Source of the DNA: JBAVQS01 sp049694275
Lineage (GTDB): Bacteria; Chloroflexota; Anaerolineae; UBA4142; SHND01
NCBI GenBank assembly: GCA_049694275.1
Contig: JBAVQS010000385.1
Span: 1-38,033, forward strand
DNA length: 38,033 nt
Direction of reading: 5' to 3'
The first letter of the stretch is position 1. Each line of letters opens with the position of its first letter. The position numbers and the translations under genes were made by a program. Below, piece by piece: positions 23,102 to 31,975 of this stretch. Under the pieces are notes generated by a model. It was not told the DNA's origin and did not search any database. It worked only from the letters and a program-made list of their open reading frames with translations.

Positions 23102-24481
23102 TCATCTCATCTGCCAGGTTCGCTCCACACCGGCGAGTAACAACTCTTCATCCTGCGGCTGGACCGTGCGCGGATCGAGGAGGACGCGTTGGTCTTGAAT
23201 GCGCGTGACGATCGGGGGATAATTCCGGCGCAGCCGCGCGGCGAACCCATCGGGCGAAGACACGGCAAGCGCGACAGCGCGGGTAGGCAGGGTTTCGCCG
23301 GGCAGGCTTCCACCGCCCACCGTCGATTGCGCATCGACCACTTCGGCGGGCAGACCCAGTTTGCGCCAGCGTTCCGCCCACGCCTGCGCCCGCTTGTCCA
23401 GTTCCTCAGGCTTGGCCGCGATCATTTGCCAAGTCGGGATCGTACGCGCCGCCTCATTCTTGATATAGTGCAACAGCGTCGCCTGCAAGCCGGCCAGCGT
23501 CACTTTGTCCACGCGCAGGGCGCGGGCCAGCGGGTGCGTGCGCAGGCGCTCCACCAGCTCTTTTTTACCGGCGATAATGCCCGCCTGCGGCCCGCCCAGC
23601 AGTTTGTCTCCGCTAAATGACACCAGGTCGGCCCCCGCCCGCAAACTCTCTTGCGGCATTGGCTCGTGCGCCAGGCCGTATGCGGACGTGTCGAGGAGCG
23701 CGCCGCTCCCCAGGTCATCCACCGCCAGCAGTTGGTTCGCGTGCGCGAATTGCGCGAGTTGTTCGAGCGGGACCTCTTCGGTAAAACCGATGATGCGAAA
23801 ATTCGACGTATGGACGCGGAGCAACAAGGCGGTCTGCTCGGTGACCGCCGTGCGATAATCGTCGAGGCGCGTGCGATTGGTCGTGCCGACTTCGACCATC
23901 CGTGCGCCCGATTGGCGCAGCACATCCGGCACCCGGAATCCCCCGCCGATCTCGACCAGTTGCCCGCGCGAGATAATCACATCACGCCCCTCCGCGAACG
24001 CGCGCAGGATGAACATGACGGCCGCGGCATTATTATTGACGACGAGCGCCGCTTCCGCGCCCGTCAGGCGCGTGAGCAGCGCCTCGGCATGCATGTACCG
24101 CGAGCCGCGGTCCCCCTCCTCCAGATCATATTCGAGGTTGGAATAGCTCAGCGCCGCCTCGTGCATCGCCTTGCGCGCGGCTTCCGAGAGCGGGGCGCGT
24201 CCCAGGTTCGTATGGAGAATCACCCCCGTGGCATTAATGACCCGCACCAGCGTAGGCCGGGTGAGCTTGTTCACCCGCTCATAGATGTCGTCAATCAATA
24301 GCGCAGGCATCGGCGCATCCTGCCCGCTGCGAATGAGCATGCGCGCGGCGTCAAGCCCGGCGCGGATCGCGTCGACCACTACCCCATGCCCGTACTGGTT
24401 TGCCAGCTCGTGCAGCGTCACATCCTGGAGGAGCTCATCCACCGACGGGAGCGCGCGTAGCTGCTCGGCCTGGCTGGTCAT
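23102..24481 (-). CDS. selA: L-seryl-tRNA(Sec) selenium transferase
   Basis: 459 residues, the usual length. It is a PLP enzyme that converts seryl-tRNA(Sec) to selenocysteinyl-tRNA(Sec) using selenophosphate. The PLP lysine is K293 in SFSGDKLLGGPQAG; earlier hallmarks are VINATGVILHTNLGRAPLSE and VVNNNAAAVMFILRAFAEGR, and VDDLGSGALLD. The N-terminal domain (LPSVDELLQD) that binds tRNA(Sec) is complete. The ATG at 24481 overlaps the stop of the 74-aa gene by four bases. selB, selD and the tRNA(Sec) gene were looked for and not seen in the window. Confidence 0.96.
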   Translation of the reverse strand: MTSQAEQLRALPSVDELLQDVTLHELANQYGHGVVVDAIRAGLDAARMLIRSGQDAPMPALLIDDIYERVNKLTRPTLVRVINATGVILHTNLGRAPLSEAARKAMHEAALSYSNLEYDLEEGDRGSRYMHAEALLTRLTGAEAALVVNNNAAAVMFILRAFAEGRDVIISRGQLVEIGGGFRVPDVLRQSGARMVEVGTTNRTRLDDYRTAVTEQTALLLRVHTSNFRIIGFTEEVPLEQLAQFAHANQLLAVDDLGSGALLDTSAYGLAHEPMPQESLRAGADLVSFSGDKLLGGPQAGIIAGKKELVERLRTHPLARALRVDKVTLAGLQATLLHYIKNEAARTIPTWQMIAAKPEELDKRAQAWAERWRKLGLPAEVVDAQSTVGGGSLPGETLPTRAVALAVSSPDGFAARLRRNYPPIVTRIQDQRVLLDPRTVQPQDEELLLAGVERTWQMR

Positions 24482-24702
24482 GGCGCAACCGGTCCTTCGT
24501 CAACCAGGAGTGCATCAAAAGAGTGGTTATCGACCGTTTCAATCTGGGTAATAAAAAAATGTTCCTGCGCCTGCTGCTCCGGCGTCGAACCATCCGCGAC
24601 CGGGCCGATAAACTCTTCCGCCAGGCGCTCGGCAGTCAATTCATCCACCGCTACCATTCGGACCCGATACGTTCGGGCGAGATACACATCAAAGGTTGGC
24701 AT
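24478..24702 (-). CDS. Small conserved-looking protein coupled to selA
   Basis: 74 residues (MPTFDVYLARTYRVRMVAVD...). I chose ATG 24702 because AGGAGAA lies seven bases upstream; a longer frame from 24726 would overlap the Nudix-like gene. The pattern of alternating strand and helix (YLARTYRVRMVAVDEL, AERLAEEFIG, FFITQIETVD) suggests a compact alpha/beta domain, without transmembrane segments or recognisable motifs. It is translationally coupled to selA by an ATGA overlap. Whether it assists selenocysteine synthesis is unknown. Confidence 0.65.
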   Translation of the reverse strand: MPTFDVYLARTYRVRMVAVDELTAERLAEEFIGPVADGSTPEQQAQEHFFITQIETVDNHSFDALLVDEGPVAP

Positions 24703-24722
24703 TACTTCTCCTGGTTCCCATC

Positions 24723-25304
24723 TCAATCCGGCGCCATCCCCTCAAATCGCAGCGCGTACGGATAATCCTTCACCCATATCCAGTGATGGTCCCGCACCTG
24801 GTCTCCGGTAGGGGAGGTTTCGGGCGTCGAGAAATCGGTCTCCGGCAGTCCGCCGACATGCGCCTCTACCCAGTAGACGATATAGCGCGTGGCCAGACCC
24901 GGATAGGAGGTCGAGTCTTGCGGGAGGCGGGTGAGCTCGGTCTCGACCAACTGGACCTCGGCCGCCCGGATTCCCAATTCTTCCCGCAGGCAGCGGCGCG
25001 CCGCATCAAGCGGCGGTTCATCCCGCTTGAGCTTTTCCGAGGGGGGCAGGCTGCGCGGTCGCTCCCGCTCATCGCGCAGCGTTTGGCGCGCTTCGACGAG
25101 CGTCCGGTCCTCCTGTCGGATCAGCACGCTTACCAACCGCGTCATGCGCATCGGCGGGTCGTCCTGCAGCGTGGATTCGCCCTCGGTCAATTCGAGCCAG
25201 AGGTCTTCCACCGATTTGGCATGCCCGGCCCCCCAGCGGCGGAGGTCGATTCCCTGCGCCGCGAGCCATGCGCGCAATTGCTCGACCGTGTCGATCACCA
25301 GCAT
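24723..25304 (-). CDS. Nudix-like hydrolase with degenerate Nudix box
   Basis: 193 residues. MRMTRLVSVLIRQEDRTLVE at about 52-71 begins a Nudix domain and LDAARRCLREELGI (about 99-112) is the core of the Nudix box. The canonical pattern is GX5EX7REUXEEXGU; here the leading Gly pair is replaced by Lys/Leu and the RE of REUXEE by R-C, leaving EE-x-G intact. The enzyme should therefore bind metal less well, or be specialised or inactive. RYIVYWVEAH and HHWIWVKDYPYAL at the C-terminal end fit the fold. A roughly 50-residue N-terminal extension is unassigned. It sits between tsaD and the 74-aa gene, with 10-20 base gaps, in one likely operon. Confidence 0.72.
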   Translation of the reverse strand: MLVIDTVEQLRAWLAAQGIDLRRWGAGHAKSVEDLWLELTEGESTLQDDPPMRMTRLVSVLIRQEDRTLVEARQTLRDERERPRSLPPSEKLKRDEPPLDAARRCLREELGIRAAEVQLVETELTRLPQDSTSYPGLATRYIVYWVEAHVGGLPETDFSTPETSPTGDQVRDHHWIWVKDYPYALRFEGMAPD

Positions 25305-25314
25305 CCGAATAAAC

Positions 25315-26343
25315 CTATTCTTCCGGCTTGTCGGCCAACCGCAAGTTGGGAATCACGTCGAGCGAGAGATCGCTCCGATTGCCTGCCCGGTAATGCCACC
25401 ACGCCGCCGCCGCGATCATGGCGCCGTTATCGACGCACAGCTTGGGCGGGGGAATGAGCACCGGCATGTCTGCGCGCGCCTGCATCTGCTCGCGCAAGCG
25501 TTTGTTCGCCGCGACGCCGCCCGCCAGTAAAATCTGGCTCGCACCAAAGCTGCGGGCGGCGTTCAAAGTCTTGGTCACCATGACCTCTACGATCGCTTCC
25601 TGAAAGCTCGCCGCGATATCGGCGACCGGTAAGGTCTGGCCGTCGAATTTTCGCACGAGATGCAGCGCCGCGGTCTTGAGCCCGCTAAACGAGAAATCAT
25701 AGCTCTCGCCCAGCCAGGCGCGCGGCAGCTTGAACACGTTCGGGTCGCCCTGCTCGGCCGCTTTTTGGATGGCCGGCCCGCCCGGATAACCCAGCCCCAG
25801 CAGGCGCGCGACCTTGTCAAACGCCTCGCCGGCCGCATCGTCCATCGTGCGCCCCAGCATCTCGTAGGCGCCGTGCCCGCGCATCAACACGATTTCCGAA
25901 TGCCCGCCGCTGACGATGAGCGCGACCAACGGAAACACCCGCCCGGCCGGCGGCAGCTCGCTTACAGCCGCTTCCAACCAGTTCGCATAAATGTGCCCTT
26001 CGAGATGATTGACGCCGAGCAGGGGCAGATGGTTGCCCAGCGCCAGGCCTTTGGCCGCGTTCACCCCTACCAGTAGCGAACCGGCGAGCCCAGGGCCATA
26101 GGTGACCGCGACCGCCGCCAAATCGCTCCAGGTCACATTCGCCGTTTCGAGCGCGGCCCGGAGCACCGGCACAATTTTCAGCACATGCTCGCGCGAGGCG
26201 ACCTCGGGAAAAACGCCGCCATACCGGGCGTGCATCTCCACCTGAGTGGCGACCACATTAGACAAAATTTGGCGGCCGTCCACGACGACCGCCGCCGCCG
26301 TCTCATCACACGACGTTTCAATTCCCAGTATTAAATCGGACAC
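25315..26343 (-). CDS. tsaD: tRNA N6-adenosine threonylcarbamoyltransferase
   Basis: 342 residues from GTG 26343, preceded by AAAGGTAAGG; the frame is open further upstream but overlaps the previous gene. TsaD transfers the threonylcarbamoyl group from TC-AMP to A37 of ANN-decoding tRNAs, with TsaB and TsaE. LILGIETSCDETAAAVV is the canonical ASKHA start; metal ligands H113 and H117 are in VNHLEGHIYA, and LIVSGGHSEIVLM, GEAFDKVARLLGLGYPGGP and LLAGGVAANKRLRE are in order. tsaB, tsaE and tsaC are not in this window. It starts 10 bases after the stop of the PP2C-like gene. Confidence 0.96.
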   Translation of the reverse strand: MSDLILGIETSCDETAAAVVVDGRQILSNVVATQVEMHARYGGVFPEVASREHVLKIVPVLRAALETANVTWSDLAAVAVTYGPGLAGSLLVGVNAAKGLALGNHLPLLGVNHLEGHIYANWLEAAVSELPPAGRVFPLVALIVSGGHSEIVLMRGHGAYEMLGRTMDDAAGEAFDKVARLLGLGYPGGPAIQKAAEQGDPNVFKLPRAWLGESYDFSFSGLKTAALHLVRKFDGQTLPVADIAASFQEAIVEVMVTKTLNAARSFGASQILLAGGVAANKRLREQMQARADMPVLIPPPKLCVDNGAMIAAAAWWHYRAGNRSDLSLDVIPNLRLADKPEE

Positions 26344-26353
26344 GACCTTACCT

Positions 26354-28834
26354 TTATGGGATATCGGCCTGCATGACCTGATTGCCGCTGACCAGATAAA
26401 ACTTGCGCTTGCTTTGGCTGACAAAGAGCGTTTTAATTCCGCTGAACGCGTCGCCGTCCACAGAGCGCGGCTTGTACTGATGCAGATAACGCCCGTTCTT
26501 GTCGAATTCGACGATCCGTTGATTGCCCGCGTCCGCAATATACAGATTGTCCACGCCGGCGCGCGTGTAAATCGCCGCCGGGTTGTTGAGCGGAACGTCG
26601 AGCCCGGTCCAATCAAAGGACTGGCGCTGGCCCATCCGCAAGCGCAACACCCGGCCGGTGTCAGTCAGCACCCAGACGTCGCCGTCAATCGCCACATCCA
26701 CGGCGTGCGTCAAATCGACCGAAGAGTTGGCCGGGAGGTAGGGGACCGCCGCCGGCGCATAGCCGTTCACCGCGGTGACATATTTCCAGACCTGATTTTT
26801 CGTCGCGTCCAGCAAATAGATATTTCCCAGAAAACTCGCCATCGCGCGAATATCGCCCCATTGCGCGGCATCGACAAGCGGATAGGCCTGCCAGGTAGTC
26901 GCCGTCGGGTCATAAAACAGAACTGCATTCCCGGTGACCGTGACCAGGCCGCCATGCGCGGCCGTGCCAATCGAGTCCGCCCAGGCCATATCGTGGATCT
27001 GGTCGACGGTGATGTTGCCGATTTTGGTGCCTACCTGCAAGACGATGCCGTCTCCCGAAGCGGGGTCGCTGCGTGTGCCGCTGTCGTTTGTGCGATAGTG
27101 GTAAATGCGCATCGCACCCCGATCGAGAAAATAGATGTCATTATCGTCCGCCACCACCGGGCCGATATCCGTCCCGACATCGGTCAGGCGTGCAATCACC
27201 GCCATCTGGCTCAAGACCGTTATCCCGTTCAATTCGTTCGTCAAATCGGCAATACGGGACGCCAGCCCACTCGCCGAGACCGGGTCGCCGAGATCGCGTA
27301 TCTGCTGAATCAACGGACGCGCCTGGTCCACCTGCTGCATCGCGCCGGCCCGGTCCGTATCCTTCAGCAAGATCGCCTGCCGCAACAGGCCTTCCGCCTG
27401 CAGGACCAGCGCGGTGGATTCCGTCTGGTTATGGTTACTTTGCGAATAAGCCGCTCCCACTGCCAGGACGATAAACAGCACCGGGAGCAGAATCGCCATG
27501 CCCTTGAGCCAGATCGGCTCTTTGGTCGTGCGGCGCGGAATGATCGCCTGCCGGGTGGTCGCGCCGGGAAGCATCAAACGCACGATGAGCGACAGGGCAT
27601 TCCAACCGGCCAGGAACAGGAGGTTGAGACCGTTATTCACTGCGACCTTGACCGCCTGCCAATCGACAATCCCAAGCACATTCCGAATCGCACGGGTAAA
27701 CAGCGCGATGGTGCCAATCACCGCGCCCGCCATGCCCGCGAATGCATGGCCAACGGCGCCGATCTGCTGCTCCCGCCGCAACCGCCGTTCCTCGCGCAGT
27801 TGAGCCAATCGCTCCGCTTGCGATTCCACCGGCTCGGCCGGCTCTTCGGCGCCCAGAATCATGCCCGGCGCAGACATCAGCGCGGGCGCGGGTAAAGCCA
27901 TCGCCTGGGATGCAAAGGCGGGCTGCGGCGCCACATCCGCGGGCGCCTCTTCCGGTTCCGTCTCCGCCTCCTCGTCGAGTTCGAGATCGGATTCGGATTC
28001 GGGCTCAAGCTCGCTCTGCTCCTCCGGTTGGATATCCGGCGCATTCTTCTCGCCGGCGAGATCGCGCGGATCGACGAGCTCGGCAACCAGCGCGCTCAGG
28101 TCTGAGCCGTTCGACGCCTCTTCGAGATAGGCCGAAATATCCTCGGCCCCGCGATTCTCGAACGCGTGCGCCAGCTCCTCGGTGCTCGCCATTTGCGTGA
28201 GGCCGCGCGTCGCAATCACAAAAACATCGCCGGCAACCGCCGTGGTATGAAATAGATCACACGCAAACTCGCGGCGCACCCCGAGCGGCGGCGAGGCGTT
28301 CCCCTGCGGGCTAATCAGCGGCGCATCTTCGGTGAACCAGTCCGATTCAGCCGGATAACGGTGCAGGTGTCCATTCACTTCCACATAGACGACCGCAGGA
28401 CCGGCCTGCGCGACGTACAGATCGTCGCCCCGCAGCACGACCGCGCTGACGCCCGCCATGCGCCGCGTCTCGCGCGGGGCCGGCAGGTTCAGATCGAACA
28501 GGGCGGCATTCGCGGCCCGGAGCGCTTCGGAGAGCCCAAAGGTGATGCTGCCGCGCCGTTTCGAGTATTCGCGGCGGATCGTTTCGATCAGCTCGCGCTC
28601 GACTTCGCTACGGCCTTCCACCTCGCCGCTGACATCCAGCACGATGTACAGATTGCCGCGCGTGCGCGCCGCCGCCAACTCTTCCGGGCTCGCGGTCGCA
28701 ATCAGGCGCTCGTCCTCAAACGCGGCGATATGGTCCGGCACATCCTGCCAGACGCCATCGACCACACACACTTGCGCCAGGTCGACGTGCAGGCTGGGCG
28801 TCGCCGCCGGTTCGGTTGGAGGAGACTCTATCAC
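26354..28834 (-). CDS. PP2C-like pseudophosphatase / beta-propeller membrane protein
   Basis: 826 residues from GTG 28834, with GAGGATG upstream. Residues about 20-255 have the PP2C layout (NLYIVLDVSG at 61-70, MAGVSAVVLRGDDLYVAQAG, AGDVFVIATRGLTQMASTEE), but metal-binding aspartates are missing: the usual GDSR reads GPAV at 145-148 and the usual SDGL reads TRGL at 209-212, leaving only D67. An acidic linker (about 270-300, many E and D), a coiled segment (340-356), one hydrophobic stretch near 360-380 and a membrane helix (444-464) follow. The C-terminal 280 residues form repeats typical of a beta-propeller, with NLYIADAGNQRIVEFDKNGR near the end as an NHL repeat. It is probably a sensor or scaffold rather than an active phosphatase. 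It lies directly upstream of tsaD in one operon. Confidence 0.7.
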   Translation of the reverse strand: MIESPPTEPAATPSLHVDLAQVCVVDGVWQDVPDHIAAFEDERLIATASPEELAAARTRGNLYIVLDVSGEVEGRSEVERELIETIRREYSKRRGSITFGLSEALRAANAALFDLNLPAPRETRRMAGVSAVVLRGDDLYVAQAGPAVVYVEVNGHLHRYPAESDWFTEDAPLISPQGNASPPLGVRREFACDLFHTTAVAGDVFVIATRGLTQMASTEELAHAFENRGAEDISAYLEEASNGSDLSALVAELVDPRDLAGEKNAPDIQPEEQSELEPESESDLELDEEAETEPEEAPADVAPQPAFASQAMALPAPALMSAPGMILGAEEPAEPVESQAERLAQLREERRLRREQQIGAVGHAFAGMAGAVIGTIALFTRAIRNVLGIVDWQAVKVAVNNGLNLLFLAGWNALSLIVRLMLPGATTRQAIIPRRTTKEPIWLKGMAILLPVLFIVLAVGAAYSQSNHNQTESTALVLQAEGLLRQAILLKDTDRAGAMQQVDQARPLIQQIRDLGDPVSASGLASRIADLTNELNGITVLSQMAVIARLTDVGTDIGPVVADDNDIYFLDRGAMRIYHYRTNDSGTRSDPASGDGIVLQVGTKIGNITVDQIHDMAWADSIGTAAHGGLVTVTGNAVLFYDPTATTWQAYPLVDAAQWGDIRAMASFLGNIYLLDATKNQVWKYVTAVNGYAPAAVPYLPANSSVDLTHAVDVAIDGDVWVLTDTGRVLRLRMGQRQSFDWTGLDVPLNNPAAIYTRAGVDNLYIADAGNQRIVEFDKNGRYLHQYKPRSVDGDAFSGIKTLFVSQSKRKFYLVSGNQVMQADIP

Positions 28835-28855
28835 GGCTGTATCATCCTCATCCCA

Positions 28856-29428
28856 TCAGTCTTTGAAAATAATATTCCCGTTTTCGAAGCGCTCAATGGT
28901 CACCAGCGATTCGACCGGCGCCCGGAGCGTTTTCAGCGCCTCGCGCCCGTGATCAAAGGCCTTTTCGATCACCGCGCCAATACCGACGACCTGCGCGCCG
29001 CTGGACCGCGCCAGCCGCGCCAGCGCCAGAATGGTCTGCGCAGAGGTCAGGAAATCGTCGATGATCACAACCCGATCATTTTTTCCCAGGAACTCGGGCG
29101 AAACCATCAGGGAGACAATCCGCTCGGTTTCCCGCGAGAGAGTCGATTCCTGCAGCGGCTGTGCATGCATGCCAACCGGGCGATGCTTGCGCGCAAAGAC
29201 CAGCGGGACATTCAGCGCGCTCGCGGTGGTAAAGGCAGGCAAGATGCCGCCCGTTTCGACCGTCAGCACTTTGTTCGGTCCCAGCGGCGCCAGCCGCCGC
29301 GCCAGTTCTTGTCCGATCGCCTGCATCAACTGGATATCGACCTGCTGGTTCAAAAAGGCGTCCACCTTGAGAATCCCACGTCCCAGGTGCTGGCCGTCGA
29401 GAATAATTCGCTCTTTTAATATTTGCAT
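28856..29428 (-). CDS. xpt: Xanthine phosphoribosyltransferase
   Basis: 190 residues, the family length. Type-I PRTase converting xanthine plus PRPP to XMP in purine salvage. KVDAFLNQQVDIQLMQAIGQ is the diagnostic xpt N-terminal stretch; TVETGGILPAF and VFARKHRPVGM follow; the PRPP motif is VVIIDDFLTSAQT, with the acidic pair before the phosphate loop. The start is ATG 29428 with a predicted transcription start about nine bases upstream, so the purine riboswitch that controls xpt in many Firmicutes cannot be present. It precedes the PP2C-like gene by 21 bases. Confidence 0.92.
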   Translation of the reverse strand: MQILKERIILDGQHLGRGILKVDAFLNQQVDIQLMQAIGQELARRLAPLGPNKVLTVETGGILPAFTTASALNVPLVFARKHRPVGMHAQPLQESTLSRETERIVSLMVSPEFLGKNDRVVIIDDFLTSAQTILALARLARSSGAQVVGIGAVIEKAFDHGREALKTLRAPVESLVTIERFENGNIIFKD

Positions 29429-29443
29429 TGCGGAGCCTCGAAA

Positions 29444-29472
29444 ATCATATCACACCCGCGCGCGTTTGTCGA
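29444..29472 (-). promoter_or_regulatory. Promoter of xpt and the genes after it
   Basis: Minus strand: TCGACA (29472-29467), 17-base spacer, TATGAT (29449-29444); one mismatch from TTGACA and one from TATAAT. The leader is about nine bases. It could drive xpt, the PP2C-like gene, tsaD, the Nudix-like gene, the 74-aa gene and selA. Confidence 0.6.
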
Positions 29473-29529
29473 TGCGGGTTTCGTTCCAGAGATTCAGACG
29501 GGAAAGGCGCCGCGCCGGACGCCGGACTG

Positions 29530-31476
29530 CTACTGACTCGCCCCGCCTCGGACGAACATCGAATCGGGGTAAATGCCCTGGTTGTTCCAGTAGAGCCAGC
29601 CGGCGCTATTGGCATCGTCGGCGCCCTTTTTCTGTGCAATGTACTCGGCGACGTCAAAGCCGGCGTCACGGTACGCTTGCAGCCAGGGACGCACGAGCGT
29701 CTTGCCGCGCTGCTGCGCGAGGACCGTCCCCTTGTAAATAATGTCGTAGGGACAGGCGAGCGCGGCCGGGCAGTTCGGATTACCCAGGCTATCGCGAAAG
29801 AGGTTCGGTGAGCCTTTCCAGGTCGAAGGGTACATCATCGGCGAGATGTAATCAAAATAGGGCGCATCCACTTCGAGGAGCTGGCCGATTCCCTGCTCGT
29901 CATGCACGGCCGTCGTCAGCCCAAACACATCGCCGGAGAAAAAAGTCGGCCAGGGCTTGAAGGTGGCCGCGGCATATTCGAGAAAGCTCCGGATTGTCGC
30001 AATGCGCGTCTCGGCCGTGCCATATTCGAGAGGCGTCGGCTGGCCCGGATAGCGAATATAGTCGAACTGGACCTCGTCAAAGCCCATCGCACTCAGTTCC
30101 TTAGCCAGTGCAAGGTCATATTCCCAGACCTCTTTTTTAGCCGGGTTCATCCAGATTTCGTTGCCGGCATTCAACACGCGCCCGTCCTGATAATGGAGCG
30201 CGAGGTCGGGCCGCGCCGAGCCGAGCCGGACGTCCTTAAAGATGACCTGCCGCGCGATGCAGTACCAATGGCGCTGGCGGCAGATCTGGACGAGCTCCTC
30301 GGGCGGAATTCCATGGGCATGATACGCGTTCAACTGTTTGGCAAGCGGGACCGCGCTCGGCCATACGACATCGCCCGCGCCTTCCTTGACGTCGAGCACG
30401 ACGGCGTTCACATCGGTCCCGGCCAGGCGATCGAGCAGCGCAAGAACATCCGCGCGCGGCATGGCGTAATAGAGGTGGATCCCCTTGACCTTGAACGGTT
30501 GCAGTTTGAGATCCATCTGGGCCGTGCGCGTAATGGCAAAGGTCGTCAACTGATAGCCGGGGACCTTGACCGTCAGCGTCATCGCCTCGCCCGGCTTTTC
30601 GATGCGCAGCGCGCCCCGCTCGTCGACCGGCAGGATTTGGTTGTTATAGAGAATGAGCGCGTTGGAAATCGGTTTTTGGGTCGCGGCATCCCGCACCACG
30701 CCGTCAAAGGTATTGGGCCGCAGCCGTAACGAGAGCGTGTCCTCGCCGTTAAAGACCGTTTGCGCCGCGCCATGCTCGGGGGCGCGCGCCGCGATGACGG
30801 TCCCCGTCATGACCGCACGGAGCACGAGGGCGCCCGCGGCGTCCGTCTGCCCGCCTTGATCGCCGGCCGAGATCGCGGCATTCGGCAAAGGGAGACCGGT
30901 ATATTCGTCGAGAATCTGGATGGTCGTCAGCGCCGGTGCGAGCGCAAACTCGTGCGGGCCATCCGAATCGTAGGTAAAGCCGGCCGCGCGATAACCGGAA
31001 GCGGAAATCTGAAACCGCACACCGCGCTTGACGCCGCGCAGCATAAACGCGCCGTTGGCGTCGGTCATCAGACCGGGGCCGCCTTCAACCTGTACCGCGG
31101 CCCCCACAATCGGCTGGCGACTGTCCTGGGCGACGACGGTCGCGGTAAACACATTCAAGGGGAGGGTGAGGTTCACGTCGACCGCCTTGTCGAAGAGCGA
31201 ATCGACCGTGATGCGAGTCTCCGCGGGGGTAAAGCCGTCAGCCATCCCAATCACGGCAAACGTGCCGCGCGGGACGGAAAGACGAAACTGTCCGGAGGTA
31301 TCGGAAAGGGTGGACCGTCCGGCGATCGTGACCGCCGCATTGGGAATCGGATGACCATCAGGGTCCAGCACCAGGCCTTGTGCATCTTTGATGTCATAAT
31401 AGGCATAACCCAGCGCCAGGATGATGACCAGAATGGAAAGGGAAAAGAGAAGGGTAAATAAAATTCGATTGCGCAT
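29530..31476 (-). CDS. Putative glycoside hydrolase (DUF4015) with carboxypeptidase-regulatory-like repeats
   Basis: 648 residues. MRNRILFTLLFSLSILVIIL is a membrane anchor (about 4-28). Three to four regulatory-like (transthyretin-type) repeats follow (about 35-320), each with a G-x-V, GxFxL and GYxxA pattern, for example DPDGHPIPNAAVTIAGRSTL and DANGAFMLRGVKRG. The C-terminal DUF4015 domain (about 320-640) is a barrel-type putative glycosidase: VNAVVLDVKEGAGDVVWPSA, MGFDEVQFDYIRYPGQPTP and DYISPMMYPSTW. The acidic residues in those stretches are the likely catalytic ones. It should act outside the membrane on cell-wall or surface glycan. Its promoter region is shared with the upstream side of the origin. 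Confidence 0.85.
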   Translation of the reverse strand: MRNRILFTLLFSLSILVIILALGYAYYDIKDAQGLVLDPDGHPIPNAAVTIAGRSTLSDTSGQFRLSVPRGTFAVIGMADGFTPAETRITVDSLFDKAVDVNLTLPLNVFTATVVAQDSRQPIVGAAVQVEGGPGLMTDANGAFMLRGVKRGVRFQISASGYRAAGFTYDSDGPHEFALAPALTTIQILDEYTGLPLPNAAISAGDQGGQTDAAGALVLRAVMTGTVIAARAPEHGAAQTVFNGEDTLSLRLRPNTFDGVVRDAATQKPISNALILYNNQILPVDERGALRIEKPGEAMTLTVKVPGYQLTTFAITRTAQMDLKLQPFKVKGIHLYYAMPRADVLALLDRLAGTDVNAVVLDVKEGAGDVVWPSAVPLAKQLNAYHAHGIPPEELVQICRQRHWYCIARQVIFKDVRLGSARPDLALHYQDGRVLNAGNEIWMNPAKKEVWEYDLALAKELSAMGFDEVQFDYIRYPGQPTPLEYGTAETRIATIRSFLEYAAATFKPWPTFFSGDVFGLTTAVHDEQGIGQLLEVDAPYFDYISPMMYPSTWKGSPNLFRDSLGNPNCPAALACPYDIIYKGTVLAQQRGKTLVRPWLQAYRDAGFDVAEYIAQKKGADDANSAGWLYWNNQGIYPDSMFVRGGASQ

Positions 31477-31557
31477 GATGCGGAAACATTCGAGCGCAGC
31501 AATTTGCGCACGCTAAAACGAGTCGGACGGAGCAACAGATATCGCCAGCGTTTTGCG

Positions 31558-31586
31558 ATTATAACATACCCTCCCCCTATCCCCAA
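31558..31586 (-). promoter_or_regulatory. Promoter of the DUF4015 glycosidase gene (extended -10)
   Basis: Minus strand: TTGGGG (31586-31581), 17-base spacer, TATAAT (31563-31558), with TG one base before the -10 as in extended -10 promoters. The leader is about 75 bases. Confidence 0.5.
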
Positions 31587-31605
31587 GTAGCGCGCGCGTG
31601 AATTC

Positions 31606-31638
31606 GCCGGGGGCCCATCCGGGTGTACGGCCCCCGGC
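31606..31638. repeat. Strong GC-rich hairpin between the DUF4015 promoter and the origin
   Basis: Ten-base arms GCCGGGGGCC (31606-31615) and GGCCCCCGGC (31629-31638) with a 13-base loop. No T-run follows in either direction. It separates the DUF4015 promoter from the DnaA boxes and may insulate or mark the origin edge. Confidence 0.7.
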
Positions 31639-31656
31639 GGCCCGTGTGCATCGCCC

Positions 31657-31812
31657 TTTTCCACAATCATACCCATGCTATCCACAATTCGGGGATAGTT
31701 TTCCACAGCCGAACGTGCACATTTGTGGCCGGGCAATTTTTCCGCTACTAAATCTAGGATGCAACTTGAATGCGTTCACACTTTTCCACAGTTTATAAGC
31801 GACTTGTTCACA
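31657..31812 (+). other. Upstream DnaA-box cluster of a bipartite oriC
   Basis: Five sites in one direction match or nearly match TTWTNCACA: TTTTCCACA at 31657-31665, CTATCCACA at 31678-31686, TTTTCCACA at 31699-31707 and at 31782-31790, TTGTTCACA at 31804-31812. They lie between the DUF4015 promoter and the dnaA promoter, so DnaA may also repress its own gene from here. Confidence 0.75.
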
Positions 31813-31875
31813 AAGAGCCGCCGGAGCCTGACCTTAAAGAAAACGCGCGATGGCCCTCTTTTTAAGGTGAAAACA

Positions 31876-31904
31876 TTGCATCGCTGGCTAAACCTTGCTA
31901 TGAT
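31876..31904 (+). promoter_or_regulatory. Promoter of dnaA
   Basis: TTGCAT (31876-31881), 17-base spacer, TATGAT (31899-31904). Leader about 65 bases. The DnaA boxes end 64 bases upstream of the -35. Confidence 0.6.
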
Positions 31905-31975
31905 ACACACGCGTCGCAAGGTGAATCGACGAGTGAGGAGCCGGGCGACGTATCCTTTTACCCTTTTTTCCTGCC

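Noticed and set aside
29429..29529. Purine riboswitch upstream of xpt
   Set aside because: The predicted promoter leaves about nine bases of leader, and upstream is the 3' end of the DUF4015 gene region.
23057..29529. tRNA(Sec) gene or selB near selA
   Set aside because: All gaps are short and none folds as a long-variable-arm tRNA; no SelB-like frame is present.
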